From: RGIG4140 sp045655105
Lineage (GTDB): Bacteria; Pseudomonadota; Alphaproteobacteria; CAAHEQ01; UBA3637
Length of the DNA: 16,294 nt
Assembly: GCA_045655105.1 (NCBI GenBank)
Contig: JAZOOQ010000046.1
Location: 1 to 16,294 of the forward strand
Direction of reading: 5' to 3'
Shown: in pieces, positions 1-6,748 of the stretch
Layout of the letters: every line of letters starts with the position of its first letter
Numbering within the stretch: the first letter of the stretch is position 1
Notes under the pieces: model-generated
Told to the model about the DNA's origin: nothing
Databases searched by the model: none
The model's input: only the letters and a program-made list of their open reading frames with translations
Program-made: the position numbers and the translations under genes

Positions 1-2
1 CC

Positions 3-257
3 TCATTACAAAAACAAAAACGTCATCTAGAAGAGAAAATTACCAAAGTATCTGGCACAACAAGATATAATAAAACAGAAGAAAGTATAATTGCTTTATT
101 TGATGAAAAGTCATCTTGGAGTGTATTAGAGATAGCTCAAGAACTTAATAAAAACAACGAAACCATCAAAAAGAATGTTCAAAATCTTGTGAAAAAAGAT
201 ATTTTAGAAAAACAAGGCTCAACCAAAGGAACATACTATATTTTGAAAAAGCAATAG
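3..257 (+). CDS. Winged-helix DNA-binding protein, 3' end only
   Basis: This reading frame is open from the window edge and ends in TAG at 255-257, so only the last 84 codons are seen. The visible part is a charged, lysine-rich linker followed by a typical winged helix: the run 'EIAQELNKNNETIKKNVQNL' is a helix-turn-helix, and 'KKDILEKQGSTKGTYYILKK' is the wing. Such C-terminal winged helices occur in Schlafen/AlbA-2-type ATP-binding proteins and in RecG-like or transcriptional regulators, but the diagnostic N-terminal domain is outside the window, so the family is not assigned. The helicase gene begins about 35 bases downstream, so the two are probably one operon. A DNA-binding or regulatory role is inferred from the fold only. 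Confidence 0.75.
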   Translation, partial: SLQKQKRHLEEKITKVSGTTRYNKTEESIIALFDEKSSWSVLEIAQELNKNNETIKKNVQNLVKKDILEKQGSTKGTYYILKKQ

Positions 258-291
258 ATTCAAATTAAGAAAATATACAAGGAAGTATTTG

Positions 292-2835
292 ATGCACACT
301 GTCCCTGATAATTTGTTGATATTTATAGATGGAAAAAATAAAACTAGCGAAATTAAACGTTTCGATATTTCTAAACATAATGTTCGTTTTATGTTTTCAT
401 TGAATAATAAAGTATATACATATAGCAGAGATAGAGTAAAATTTAAGAAAAATATTCTTAAAAGTGAAAAAGCTCAGGTCATTAAAGAATACTTTGAAAA
501 ATTATCATTAAATTCTTCTATAAAAATTGAAGAAAGTGATACATCTATATTAAATAATTATTTTAATAAAATTGAAAGCGTTTTTGAAGATGAAGAAGTT
601 TTAAGTTATTATTTAGAAAAGAAACCATTAAATATAATAAATATAGATGAAAACAGTTTGATTTTTCCGTTTGGCATTAATTTAAGTCAACAAGAAGCTG
701 TTAAAAATACTTTCTCATCAAGAATAAGTATAATACAAGGACCACCGGGAACAGGAAAGACACAAACTATTTTGAATATTATTGCTAATGCAATTTTAAA
801 TAAAAAATCTATTGCAATAGCTTCAAATAATAATTCTGCGGTATTAAATGTTCAGGAAAAATTGAAGAAATATAATTTAGATTTTTTAATTGCTGTTTTA
901 GGATCTAAGAAAAATAAAGAGAATTTTGTTTTATCTCAAGCTGATTATCCTGAATTTTCTTGCTCGGAATTATCAACAAAACAAATCAAAGATGTAATAA
1001 AACAGCAAAAAGCGAAGATAAACTCTGTTTTAGAACAGCAAAATCGATTAGCAAAATTAGAAACAGAATACACTCAATATAAAACTGAGTATAAACATTT
1101 TAATGAAAATTTATCTCAGGATGAATTAAATGTTGAACTTAAAGATAAATTATCTAGGAGAAACTCTAAATTTTTATTCTCTTTATGGTCATATTTTCTA
1201 AACTTGGGTGATAAAGACTTAAAATTTAAGGATAAGTTTTTATTTTGGATTAAATTTGATTGGATGTGTTTGTTTTTATTAAAAAAAGGATTAGCAAATA
1301 ATATAAAGACTATACAGGATTGTTTTTACTGTAATAAAATTTTTGAAATAGAAAATAATATACAAGAAACAAAGAATTTTTTGAAAGAACAAAAGCTATA
1401 TGATAATATTGCAAAGTTAAGTGATTTTTCGTTGAAATTATTAAATAAGTCATTGTTTAAGAAAATTCATAACAAAAAAAGAAAACATTTTTCTATAAGT
1501 GATACATATTCTGTATCATCTGCTTTTGTTGAGGAATATCCAATAGTTTTAAGTACATTATTTTCACTTAAAAATATTTGTAATAGTGGTTTTGTTTTTG
1601 ATTATTTGATTGTTGATGAAGCATCTCAAGCAGATTTATTAACAAGTTTTATAGCAATGTCGTGCGCTAGAAATATTGTAGTCGTTGGTGATATGAAACA
1701 ACTACCAAATGTAATTACCAAAGATGTAAAAGAATATTCTGAAAGCCTGTTAAAAGGTTATCCAGAAGTTAGTGAAGAATATTGGTTTCATAACAATAGC
1801 TTACTTTCCTCTATAACAAGTTTATATCCGGAGGCACCAAATGTTTTATTAAAAGAACACTATAGATGCCATCCTAAAATCATCGGATATTGTAATAAAC
1901 AATTTTATAATGATGAGTTGCTTCCTATGACCCAAGAGACTCTTGATGCTGATGTTTTAAGGGTTATAAAAACAGTAAAAGGTAATCATGCACGTGGCCA
2001 TATTAATGAGCGGCAAATAGAAGTGATAAAAAATGAGATATTACCTCTATTGAAGGATGGTTGTAGTATTGGTATTATTTCACCATATAGAGACCAAGTT
2101 AGTGCATTGCAAAGTCTTTTACCGCAAAGTATAGAAGTTGACACAATACATAAATTTCAGGGTAGAGAAAAAGATATTATTATATTTTCAACGGTTGATA
2201 ATAATATTTCACCATTTATTGATGATCCTAATTTAATTAATGTTGCCGTATCGCGAGCAGTAAAAAAATTTTGGTTAGTTTGTTCAAATAACGAAACAAA
2301 TAAAAATGATCAAATTCAAAATTTGATTAAGTACATAAAATATAATAATTTTGAAGTAGTGGAAAGTAAAATTCGGTCTATTTTTGATTTATTATATAAG
2401 CAATATACAAAGGAAAGAGAAGAATTTTTAGCAAAACATAAAAGGGTTTCCAAATATATTTCTGAAAACCTAGCCTATGCTTGCATAAAAAAATGTTTAT
2501 CAAATATTGGTGTTTTAACAATAGATTTTGTTATCCATGTTCCGTTACATGATTTTATTAGCATACGAAATGAATTTAATGAAACAGAACTACAATTTCT
2601 TAAAACTGATGCTCATGTTGACTTCTTGATATATAATAAAATGGATAAAAAGCCTATTCTTGCAATTGAAGTAGATGGTTTTAAATATCATAAACAAAAT
2701 CAAAAACAAATAGAACGAGATCGAGTTAAAGATATAATATTTGAAAAGATAGGAATGCCTTTATTACGTTTATCAACTACTGGTGCAAATGAAGAAGAGC
2801 GTATAAAATGTAAAATCAATGAGCTTATTAATTAA
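292..2835 (+). CDS. SF1 DNA/RNA helicase with C-terminal DUF2726-like nuclease fold
   Basis: A large superfamily 1 (Upf1/Dna2-like) helicase of 847 residues. Residues below are numbered from the TTG at 289, one codon upstream. I prefer ATG 292 because AAGGAAG lies 6 bases before it. Seen in order: a small N-terminal domain with 'LLIFIDGKNKT' (9-19); Walker A GPPGTGKT (151-158); a long lysine-rich, partly coiled-coil insertion (about 220-420); Walker B VDEAS (442-446); motif III GDMKQLP (467-473); motif IV HYRCHP; motif V TIHKFQGRE (619-627); and motif VI VAVSRA (652-657). The tail (about 720-848) has VDFLIY with D778 and AIEVDG with E794 and D796, the pattern of DUF2726/PD-(D/E)XK-like proteins. 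It therefore looks like a helicase-nuclease fusion acting on nucleic acid. Proteins of this build are common in accessory and defence loci, but the defence role is inference. Base composition is very AT-rich. A terminator follows directly. Confidence 0.9.
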   Translation: MHTVPDNLLIFIDGKNKTSEIKRFDISKHNVRFMFSLNNKVYTYSRDRVKFKKNILKSEKAQVIKEYFEKLSLNSSIKIEESDTSILNNYFNKIESVFEDEEVLSYYLEKKPLNIINIDENSLIFPFGINLSQQEAVKNTFSSRISIIQGPPGTGKTQTILNIIANAILNKKSIAIASNNNSAVLNVQEKLKKYNLDFLIAVLGSKKNKENFVLSQADYPEFSCSELSTKQIKDVIKQQKAKINSVLEQQNRLAKLETEYTQYKTEYKHFNENLSQDELNVELKDKLSRRNSKFLFSLWSYFLNLGDKDLKFKDKFLFWIKFDWMCLFLLKKGLANNIKTIQDCFYCNKIFEIENNIQETKNFLKEQKLYDNIAKLSDFSLKLLNKSLFKKIHNKKRKHFSISDTYSVSSAFVEEYPIVLSTLFSLKNICNSGFVFDYLIVDEASQADLLTSFIAMSCARNIVVVGDMKQLPNVITKDVKEYSESLLKGYPEVSEEYWFHNNSLLSSITSLYPEAPNVLLKEHYRCHPKIIGYCNKQFYNDELLPMTQETLDADVLRVIKTVKGNHARGHINERQIEVIKNEILPLLKDGCSIGIISPYRDQVSALQSLLPQSIEVDTIHKFQGREKDIIIFSTVDNNISPFIDDPNLINVAVSRAVKKFWLVCSNNETNKNDQIQNLIKYIKYNNFEVVESKIRSIFDLLYKQYTKEREEFLAKHKRVSKYISENLAYACIKKCLSNIGVLTIDFVIHVPLHDFISIRNEFNETELQFLKTDAHVDFLIYNKMDKKPILAIEVDGFKYHKQNQKQIERDRVKDIIFEKIGMPLLRLSTTGANEEERIKCKINELIN

Positions 2836-2843
2836 AATGTATA

Positions 2844-2880
2844 GATACCAGCTCAGACCAGATTGAGCTGTATCTTTTTA
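2844..2880 (+). terminator. Rho-independent terminator of the helicase operon
   Basis: GATAC-AGCTCA (2844-2855, with one bulged C at 2849) pairs with TGAGCTGTATC (2864-2874) around an 8-base loop, and TTTTT follows. It lies 9 bases after the helicase stop codon. Confidence 0.8.
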
Positions 2881-3249
2881 TAAGTATCGGTAATATAAAG
2901 ATATTTAAAAATGGCTATACCAATGGGGTCCGGTCCACCACCAATTACCTCTTAAGCCTTTGGCTTTAAGAGGTTTTTTTATGCCTGTTTTTCAGTAATT
3001 TCTGCTTCCCGTCACTGTTGCACGTCACCTTGCCCGATAAAGACTTTTAGACACACCTATATTTTAAGATTTTAGTACCATTCTTCCTGAATCGATTCCA
3101 TATAAGTCTTATATCCATTTCATTATTTAATCATGGATAATTAATCAGTATTTCATATTCATTTTTTTGTCCGTTAATTAATCTTGACTTATGGGGTTGT
3201 TTTAATGTACTTTGATTACATAAATTAGAACAAAAATAATAGGCTCACA
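2881..3249. other. Gene-poor intergenic mosaic
   Basis: No intact gene is seen here. The stretch starts with an AT-rich run, then a GC-richer block at about 2925-2945 with a repeated GGTCC, then a terminator hairpin (2948-2979). A second compositionally distinct block follows at about 3000-3060. The minus strand carries two short open stretches without plausible starts: about 32 codons ending in TGA at about 2855, and a 13-residue tail ending EEWY-stop at about 3080. The run at about 3025-3057 (ACCTTGCCC..., then TTTTAGACACA) resembles an IS3-family inverted-repeat tip. I read this as recombination or insertion debris at the edge of the accessory operon, without proof. Confidence 0.4.
2948..2979 (+). 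terminator. Hairpin terminator in the intergenic mosaic
   Basis: CCTCTTAA-GCC and GGC-TTTAAGAGG form a stem with a TTT loop, followed by a run of seven Ts and then A. No gene ends directly upstream of it, so it is either a second terminator for the helicase operon or the end of an unrecognised transcript spanning the GC-richer block before it. Confidence 0.7.
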
Positions 3250-3648
3250 ATGACTTATACTATTCAAATTGGTACTGACATTCACACACAAGAAATAGAT
3301 GAATTTTATCCTCTGATTGATTTTAATGTTTACAATGCTCAAGATTGGGAAAACATTAAAAACAAATCCACCTTTATTGTTCAGATTTTAGACAACAATA
3401 AAACAATCGGATGGGGCAGATGTGTTGATGACGGAACTTTTTGTATGTTATACGATATTGCTGTTCACCCTCATTATCAAGGGAAAGGTGTTGGCCGTAT
3501 GATTATTGATGAAATTAAAAAATATATTGCACAAAATGATTTTTTATCTGTCAGTTTATTTTTTAATCCCGATTTGCCTGGCGTTGATAAATTTTATGAA
3601 AAATGTGGATTTTACCATCTTTCTAATGCCATGAGACTTAAAAAATAA
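3250..3648 (+). CDS. GNAT-family N-acetyltransferase
   Basis: A compact single-domain GCN5-related acetyltransferase of 132 residues, a normal length for the family. The fold is read from strand 4 'MLYDIAVHPHY' (66-76), leading into the acetyl-CoA pyrophosphate-binding loop QGKGVG (77-82), and the C-terminal FYEKCGFYH (115-123), which matches the motif B region. Members transfer acetyl from acetyl-CoA to an amine; the substrate cannot be read from sequence. There is no strong Shine-Dalgarno before the ATG, and I see no good promoter, although TTGACT occurs at 3184. The gene stands alone in a scarred region, next to possible mobile-element debris and a pseudogene, which would suit a mobile accessory gene. 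Family assignment is firm; function is open. Confidence 0.88.
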   Translation: MTYTIQIGTDIHTQEIDEFYPLIDFNVYNAQDWENIKNKSTFIVQILDNNKTIGWGRCVDDGTFCMLYDIAVHPHYQGKGVGRMIIDEIKKYIAQNDFLSVSLFFNPDLPGVDKFYEKCGFYHLSNAMRLKK

Positions 3649-3670
3649 AAATATACCTTAGAAATATAAA

Positions 3671-3772
3671 ATGAAAAAGAAATTTAAATACATTATCTTA
3701 ATTTTATCTTCAATTTGTTTGAGTTTATCTGCCCCTTATTTTTGGGATTTTCTCCGAACTTTAAGACATTGA
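3671..3772 (+). CDS. Short ORF with signal-like N-terminus (33 aa)
   Basis: ATG followed by KKKFKYIILILSSICLSLSA, a textbook signal peptide or single membrane helix, then 12 residues (PYFWDFLRTLRH) and TGA. It starts 22 bases after the acetyltransferase stop. Shifting to another frame just before the stop gives a further stretch (KTLNGFFKFLTKYLK, ending in TGA at about 3808), so it may be a frameshifted remnant of a slightly longer peptide rather than a finished gene. There is no clear Shine-Dalgarno. Either a small membrane peptide or a decayed secreted protein. Confidence 0.35.
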   Translation: MKKKFKYIILILSSICLSLSAPYFWDFLRTLRH

Positions 3773-3851
3773 ACGGATTTTTTAAATTTCTGACCAAATA
3801 TCTTAAATGAATGTGATTACATAATTAAATCTTTATGTCTTAATAATCAAC

Positions 3852-3880
3852 TTTACTTTAATATCTTATTTTGATATAAT
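3852..3880 (+). promoter_or_regulatory. Sigma70-like promoter before the hairpin RNA
   Basis: TTTACT (3852-3857) and a perfect TATAAT (3875-3880) are separated by exactly 17 bases. Predicted initiation at about 3886-3888 coincides with the first base of the 15-bp hairpin arm. Confidence 0.6.
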
Positions 3881-3886
3881 GAATTC

Positions 3887-3949
3887 TAAGCTTATAGATA
3901 TTAACGTGTTATAGCGTTCGGTGAAAATATCTATAAGCTTATTTTTTTA
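3887..3949 (+). ncRNA. Candidate small hairpin RNA
   Basis: A perfect 15-base inverted repeat (3888-3902 with 3926-3940) encloses a 23-base loop that can form a further AACG/CGTT pairing (3903-3906 with 3915-3918). A run of seven Ts (3942-3948) follows. A TATAAT promoter ends 7 bases upstream, so promoter, hairpin and terminator together define a transcript of only about 60 bases. No ORF fits inside. It could be a small regulatory RNA whose terminator is its main structure. Alternatively it is a strong terminator with a fortuitous promoter, for example for the 33-codon ORF or reading out of the pseudogene region. Confidence 0.45.
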
Positions 3950-3968
3950 TTACACTTCATGAATTATA

Positions 3969-4232
3969 TTAAATCCCATTCTCTTTCATCACCTTATAGG
4001 CAACTTCTACCTAGCAATCATAAAGTTCTGCCATGCATTGAATGTCTCATTGTTTTAATTCATCTTCAAAGGATTTGTTATAGTCTTTTCTCACAAACAA
4101 AGAATTACCCATTCCCATTGGATAATAAACCCAGTTTCTCATATAATCTTCTTCACCTGAAAGGATTTCTTCATAAGATTATTCTATGGGTAAAATCTTT
4201 TCAATGTCTTTTTCATCATCCAAACTCTCCAT
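3969..4232 (-). pseudogene. Decayed hypothetical gene with three premature stops
   Basis: Read on the minus strand in one constant frame from ATG at 4232 to TAA at 3969-3971, this gives a protein-like sequence broken by TAA (4179-4181), TGA (4047-4049) and TAG (4011-4013). The pieces look authentic: 'MESLDDEKDIEKILPIE', then a stretch containing YMRNWVYYPMGMGNSLFVRK, then 'DIQCMAELYDC' and 'VEVAYKVMKENGI'. Each stop is one C-to-T type change from Gln (CAA, CAG) or Trp (TGG), as expected of a gene decaying by transitions towards A+T. The frame stays open upstream of the ATG to about 4283, so the original start may lie there. I do not recognise the family. No product is expected. Confidence 0.7.
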
Positions 4233-4310
4233 TACATTGGATATGTATTTAAATGTTATAGTTGTAAAATCATAAATAAAAAAATTTCTTTATAATTAAG
4301 GGCAAAACAA

Positions 4311-4341
4311 AAGAGAGTGAACCTTAAAAATTCACTCTCTT
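4311..4341 (-). terminator. Terminator of the 5401-4373 operon
   Basis: A perfect 11-base inverted repeat, AAGAGAGTGAA (4311-4321) with TTCACTCTCTT (4331-4341), has a 9-base loop. On the minus strand it is followed by a U-rich stretch (CTTTTGTTTTG). It lies about 30 bases beyond the end of the gene at 4373. Confidence 0.75.
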
Positions 4342-4372
4342 AAAATATTTTAATTTATTAAATTTTAAAAGG

Positions 4373-4825
4373 TTATTTCCCTTTAATTTTTATTTTTTCA
4401 CCAATTAATGAAACAATTTCATCTTCATCTTCTCTTCTTAAAATTCCATACAAAGGTATTGGAAATGGGCCAAAGTCACCATTGTTTTGTTGCAAATAAG
4501 AATATTGATATTTAATATTTTTTTTAGGGATTAAAGAAAGAATTTTTTTATTCTTACCACACAAACGAACTTCTTTTATTTCGGCTCCTTTAATATCTTT
4601 AAAATAAAGCGGATTTGATCGATCAATTTTCACATAATCATCCGTTATTTCAACAGCCAAATGTTTCACAAGAGTTTTATATCCCCACACTGTCCCCGTT
4701 AAAAAAAACAAGATTAAAATTAAAGGGGAGCACATTTTTGTTGATAAAATAAAAATAAGCTCTAACACCCAACAAATAAAACAAAGATCAATTTTTTTTA
4801 TTGGGTAATAAAATATTTTTTGCAT
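4373..4825 (-). CDS. Two-TM membrane protein with PH-like domain
   Basis: A 150-residue protein of unknown function. The N-terminal third has two hydrophobic helices (about 14-30 and 32-50, 'PLILILFFLTGTVWGY'). The rest is a soluble, strand-rich domain in which VEITDDYVKIDRSNPLYFKD, 'KKILSLIPKK', 'GPFPIPLYGILRREDEDEIV' and a final helix are laid out like bacterial PH-like (STM3941-type) proteins: a strand pair, a middle 'IP' strand and a closing helix. That likeness is my inference from pattern. An excellent AAGGAGGT lies just before the ATG, and the gene follows the flavin-reductase-like gene by 9 bases, so the two are co-transcribed. The soluble domain probably faces the cytoplasm. Confidence 0.8.
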   Translation of the reverse strand: MQKIFYYPIKKIDLCFICWVLELIFILSTKMCSPLILILFFLTGTVWGYKTLVKHLAVEITDDYVKIDRSNPLYFKDIKGAEIKEVRLCGKNKKILSLIPKKNIKYQYSYLQQNNGDFGPFPIPLYGILRREDEDEIVSLIGEKIKIKGK

Positions 4826-4834
4826 GATACCTCC

Positions 4835-5401
4835 TTATTTATTTTTAATTTTTAAACCATCATGAAATGCATGGCCAACAACAGATCCAATTTCACGATA
4901 AACTTTTGAAGAACTATCATAAGAGATCAGATGCAATTTTTCAAAATTAAGGGCGCCATTTTCATCTAACATATTTTCATCAGCTAACACATTTATAACT
5001 TTACCAGTTAAACGATAATCACCTTCATCATCTGCCAATTCGATCATTTCGCATTCAAGGGTTAATGGATATTCCATAATAATCGGCGCATCAACTCTTT
5101 CTGATTTTTGAATATGAAACCCCGCTTTTTCAATTTTATTAACATGATCACCCGTTTCAATTCCAAAATAATCTGATTCAACAACCGTTTCTTTTGTGGC
5201 AAAAGAAAGAGTGAATGCCTTTTTTATTTTTAAATTTTTTGTTGTTTTATGTGGTGCTAATGAAATGGTAATCGCATCAAAATCGCACTGCATTCCCCAA
5301 GCAGCATTCATGGCATTTGGCACCCCATTTTCATCATAAGTTGCAATGATTAAAACAGGCATTGGAGCCATAATTAACTTTTTTGAAATACTTTTTTTCA
5401 T
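4835..5401 (-). CDS. Flavin reductase-like (FMN split-barrel) protein
   Basis: 188 residues, the usual size for the flavoredoxin / flavin reductase-like domain family. Typical features are MAPMPVLIIATYDENGVPNA at residues 11-30, 'MNAAWGMQCDFDAITISL', the phosphate-side 'HKTTKNLKIKKAFTLSFATK', and the later 'DYFGIETGDHVNKIEKAGF' with a strand 'PLTLECEMIEL'. Family members bind FMN and either reduce free flavin with NAD(P)H or act as small FMN electron carriers. Which one applies cannot be read here. Start: AGGAGGGG lies 4 bases before the ATG. A promoter with TTGCGA-17-TATAAG lies just upstream, and the downstream two-TM gene is in the same operon. Confidence 0.87.
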   Translation of the reverse strand: MKKSISKKLIMAPMPVLIIATYDENGVPNAMNAAWGMQCDFDAITISLAPHKTTKNLKIKKAFTLSFATKETVVESDYFGIETGDHVNKIEKAGFHIQKSERVDAPIIMEYPLTLECEMIELADDEGDYRLTGKVINVLADENMLDENGALNFEKLHLISYDSSSKVYREIGSVVGHAFHDGLKIKNK

Positions 5402-5418
5402 ATCCCCTCCTTTTTATT

Positions 5419-5447
5419 CTTATACCGAAAAATCTTTTTTATCGCAA
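5419..5447 (-). promoter_or_regulatory. Promoter of the flavin-reductase-like operon
   Basis: On the minus strand, TTGCGA (5447-5442) and TATAAG (5424-5419) are spaced by 17 bases. Initiation is expected at about 5412, a very short leader before the Shine-Dalgarno. Confidence 0.55.
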
Positions 5448-5484
5448 GATATATTTTATCTATCATTTTTTATTCATCAGACAC

Positions 5485-5513
5485 AAAAAAAGCCAGATAA
5501 ACTGGCCTTTTTT
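5485..5513 (-). terminator. Terminator after the 91-aa secreted protein gene
   Basis: GCCAG (5492-5496) and CTGGC (5502-5506) form a stem, flanked by seven As on one side and Ts on the other, so it can work in both directions. On the minus strand it directly follows the stop codon at 5515. Confidence 0.75.
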
Positions 5514-5514
5514 A

Positions 5515-5790
5515 TTAACGTGTTTTTGATTTTTCTTCAACAAGAGACATTATTCTTTCGCGTTGACGAGAAATAAAAGCAATAAATTCTTCATGGTTAG
5601 CTTGAATATTATCTTCATTAAAAGCCCTGCTTCTTTCTTGCATTTGTTTTTCAATTGCTTCGTTATAACGTTCATTCCATGTTTGCTCTTGTTTTTCTTC
5701 TGTTTTTTGTTCTTGTTTTGAATTTTCAGTTGCAGATAATGTTGGTAACACCACAGCAACGCTTAATAAACTAAGCATTGTTTTTTTCAT
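5515..5790 (-). CDS. Small secreted, charged, helical protein
   Basis: 91 residues. The N-terminus MKKTMLSLLSVAVVLPTLSA is a clear Sec signal peptide with a likely cut after LSA (about residue 20). The mature part of about 70 residues is almost entirely charged and polar (Glu, Lys, Gln, Arg, Asn), has no cysteine, and should form one or two long amphipathic helices or a coiled coil (for example ENSKQEQKTEEKQEQTWNER). It is probably periplasmic. I do not recognise a family. GAAAGGAAA precedes the start, a strong promoter lies 33-60 bases upstream, and a terminator follows, so it is a single-gene unit. Its promoter is back to back with that of the 260-aa gene, so the two may share control. Confidence 0.8.
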   Translation of the reverse strand: MKKTMLSLLSVAVVLPTLSATENSKQEQKTEEKQEQTWNERYNEAIEKQMQERSRAFNEDNIQANHEEFIAFISRQRERIMSLVEEKSKTR

Positions 5791-5822
5791 TTTATTTTCC
5801 TTTCTTTTTTTTAATTTTGCGC

Positions 5823-5851
5823 ATTTTATAGAACAACAAAAAAAATGTCAA
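5823..5851 (-). promoter_or_regulatory. Promoter of the 91-aa protein gene
   Basis: Consensus TTGACA (5851-5846 on the minus strand), 17 bases, then TAAAAT (5828-5823). It diverges from the promoter at 5883-5911; the 31 bases between the two -35 boxes are almost pure A+T. Confidence 0.75.
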
Positions 5852-5882
5852 GTCTAAAAAAATAATATATTATATAAAAAGA

Positions 5883-5911
5883 TTGACATAAAATGAAAAA
5901 TATGATAGAAT
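5883..5911 (+). promoter_or_regulatory. Promoter of the 260-aa gene
   Basis: Consensus TTGACA (5883-5888), 17 bases, then TAGAAT (5906-5911). Initiation is expected at about 5918, and the ATG is at 5937. Confidence 0.75.
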
Positions 5912-5936
5912 CTTTTCATCAAACTGGAGAAAAAGA

Positions 5937-6719
5937 ATGCAAGAAGAAAAAATCACACCAATGATGCCCCATTATTATCCGAAAGAAAACATTATTTTTG
6001 GAGCCACGAGTTCATATTATTATGTGTTTTCATCAAAACTAGATGATATGTTTTTTTATAAATCAAAAGTGAATAAAGAATCAGCAAAGGTTCCAATGGA
6101 AAACCATGAAATTCGTCATCTCTTAAATATTGTGATGACAGAAATTGATGATTCTTTTAAACCAATGGTTCGCATGATTCAATTTAAGTTTGAAACAGAA
6201 TATTCTAAAAGAAAACCAGCTCAAGCAATTGAAACTCTTAAAAACAAAAAAGTTTTTGCAAGCGCTCATAACAATGATAAAGAAATGCAACGCAAATTGC
6301 GTCAACGTGAAAAAGAATTAAATAAATATAATTCCATCCATCCAGTTATTGTTAAAGATGCAAATGAAAATGAAGTAGGAATCTGCACCAAAATGGATAA
6401 TGATTATTATTATATTTCAACCGAAAATGGAAAAGAAGGATTTTGGAAACTTAATCTGGCAAAAAGTAGCCCAGTCACAATTGAAGAAGTTGCTGGATTA
6501 TTAGAATATCTTTCCAATGCAGAAAATACATCTAAATTTGCCGAAAATATGGCTCCACTTTATGGTAAATTTTTAAACAAAGGAAAACCAAATTTATCTT
6601 CTTGGCAACATGAAGTTTTATTCAGCAAAGTTCGGATGGAATTGGCCCGTGCCCTTCCCCGTTTTTCAAGTCAACAACGACTTTTATGTTACAAATCAAA
6701 ACAAAACGTTCGATCATAA
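5937..6719 (+). CDS. Hypothetical cytoplasmic protein, 260 aa
   Basis: I do not recognise this family. The protein has no signal peptide or membrane helix, is rich in Lys, Glu, Asn and Tyr, and has a mixed strand/helix composition. A central Lys/Arg-rich helical stretch (KEMQRKLRQREKELNKYN, about 122-139) could be a short coiled coil. It is followed by a strand-rich segment with repeated tyrosines ('DNDYYYISTENGKEGFWKL'), and the C-terminal third looks helical. The start is supported by GGAGA about 9 bases before the ATG and by a consensus promoter upstream. It is a single-gene unit closed by a shared hairpin terminator facing the GT6 gene. A lineage-specific gene is likely; no function is proposed. 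Confidence 0.82.
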   Translation: MQEEKITPMMPHYYPKENIIFGATSSYYYVFSSKLDDMFFYKSKVNKESAKVPMENHEIRHLLNIVMTEIDDSFKPMVRMIQFKFETEYSKRKPAQAIETLKNKKVFASAHNNDKEMQRKLRQREKELNKYNSIHPVIVKDANENEVGICTKMDNDYYYISTENGKEGFWKLNLAKSSPVTIEEVAGLLEYLSNAENTSKFAENMAPLYGKFLNKGKPNLSSWQHEVLFSKVRMELARALPRFSSQQRLLCYKSKQNVRS

Positions 6720-6720
6720 A

Positions 6721-6748
6721 AAAAAGCGCTGATACCAGCGCTTTTTTT
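6721..6748. terminator. Bidirectional terminator between convergent genes
   Basis: AAAAAGCGCTG (6721-6731) is perfectly complementary to CAGCGCTTTTT (6736-6746) around a 4-base loop, with A and T runs on opposite sides. It can end both the + strand gene stopping at 6719 and the minus strand GT6 gene. Confidence 0.85.

Noticed and set aside
2925..2943. CCACCACCA near 2943 as the 3' end of a tRNA or tmRNA acceptor piece
   Set aside because: No T-arm with a TTCRA loop, no acceptor-stem partner and no tag ORF could be found around it.
3213..3824. An 11-base direct repeat, TGATTACATAA (3213-3223 and 3814-3824), flanking the acetyltransferase region as a target-site duplication
   Set aside because: The word is short and AT-rich, so chance is plausible, and no element ends sit beside it.
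4011..4181. UGA recoded as tryptophan, because one pseudogene stop is TGA at a likely Trp
   Set aside because: The same frame also has TAA and TAG, and no intact gene in the window has an in-frame TGA. Gene decay explains all three.
3959..4252. A 97-codon + strand ORF
   Set aside because: It has no Shine-Dalgarno, an unusual composition (rich in His, Leu, Pro, Ser, Cys), and lies antisense to a readable but stop-broken minus-strand gene. It is a shadow of the pseudogene.
5346..5576. A 76-codon + strand ORF
   Set aside because: It overlaps the promoter, Shine-Dalgarno and ends of two well-supported minus-strand genes and has no ribosome-binding site.
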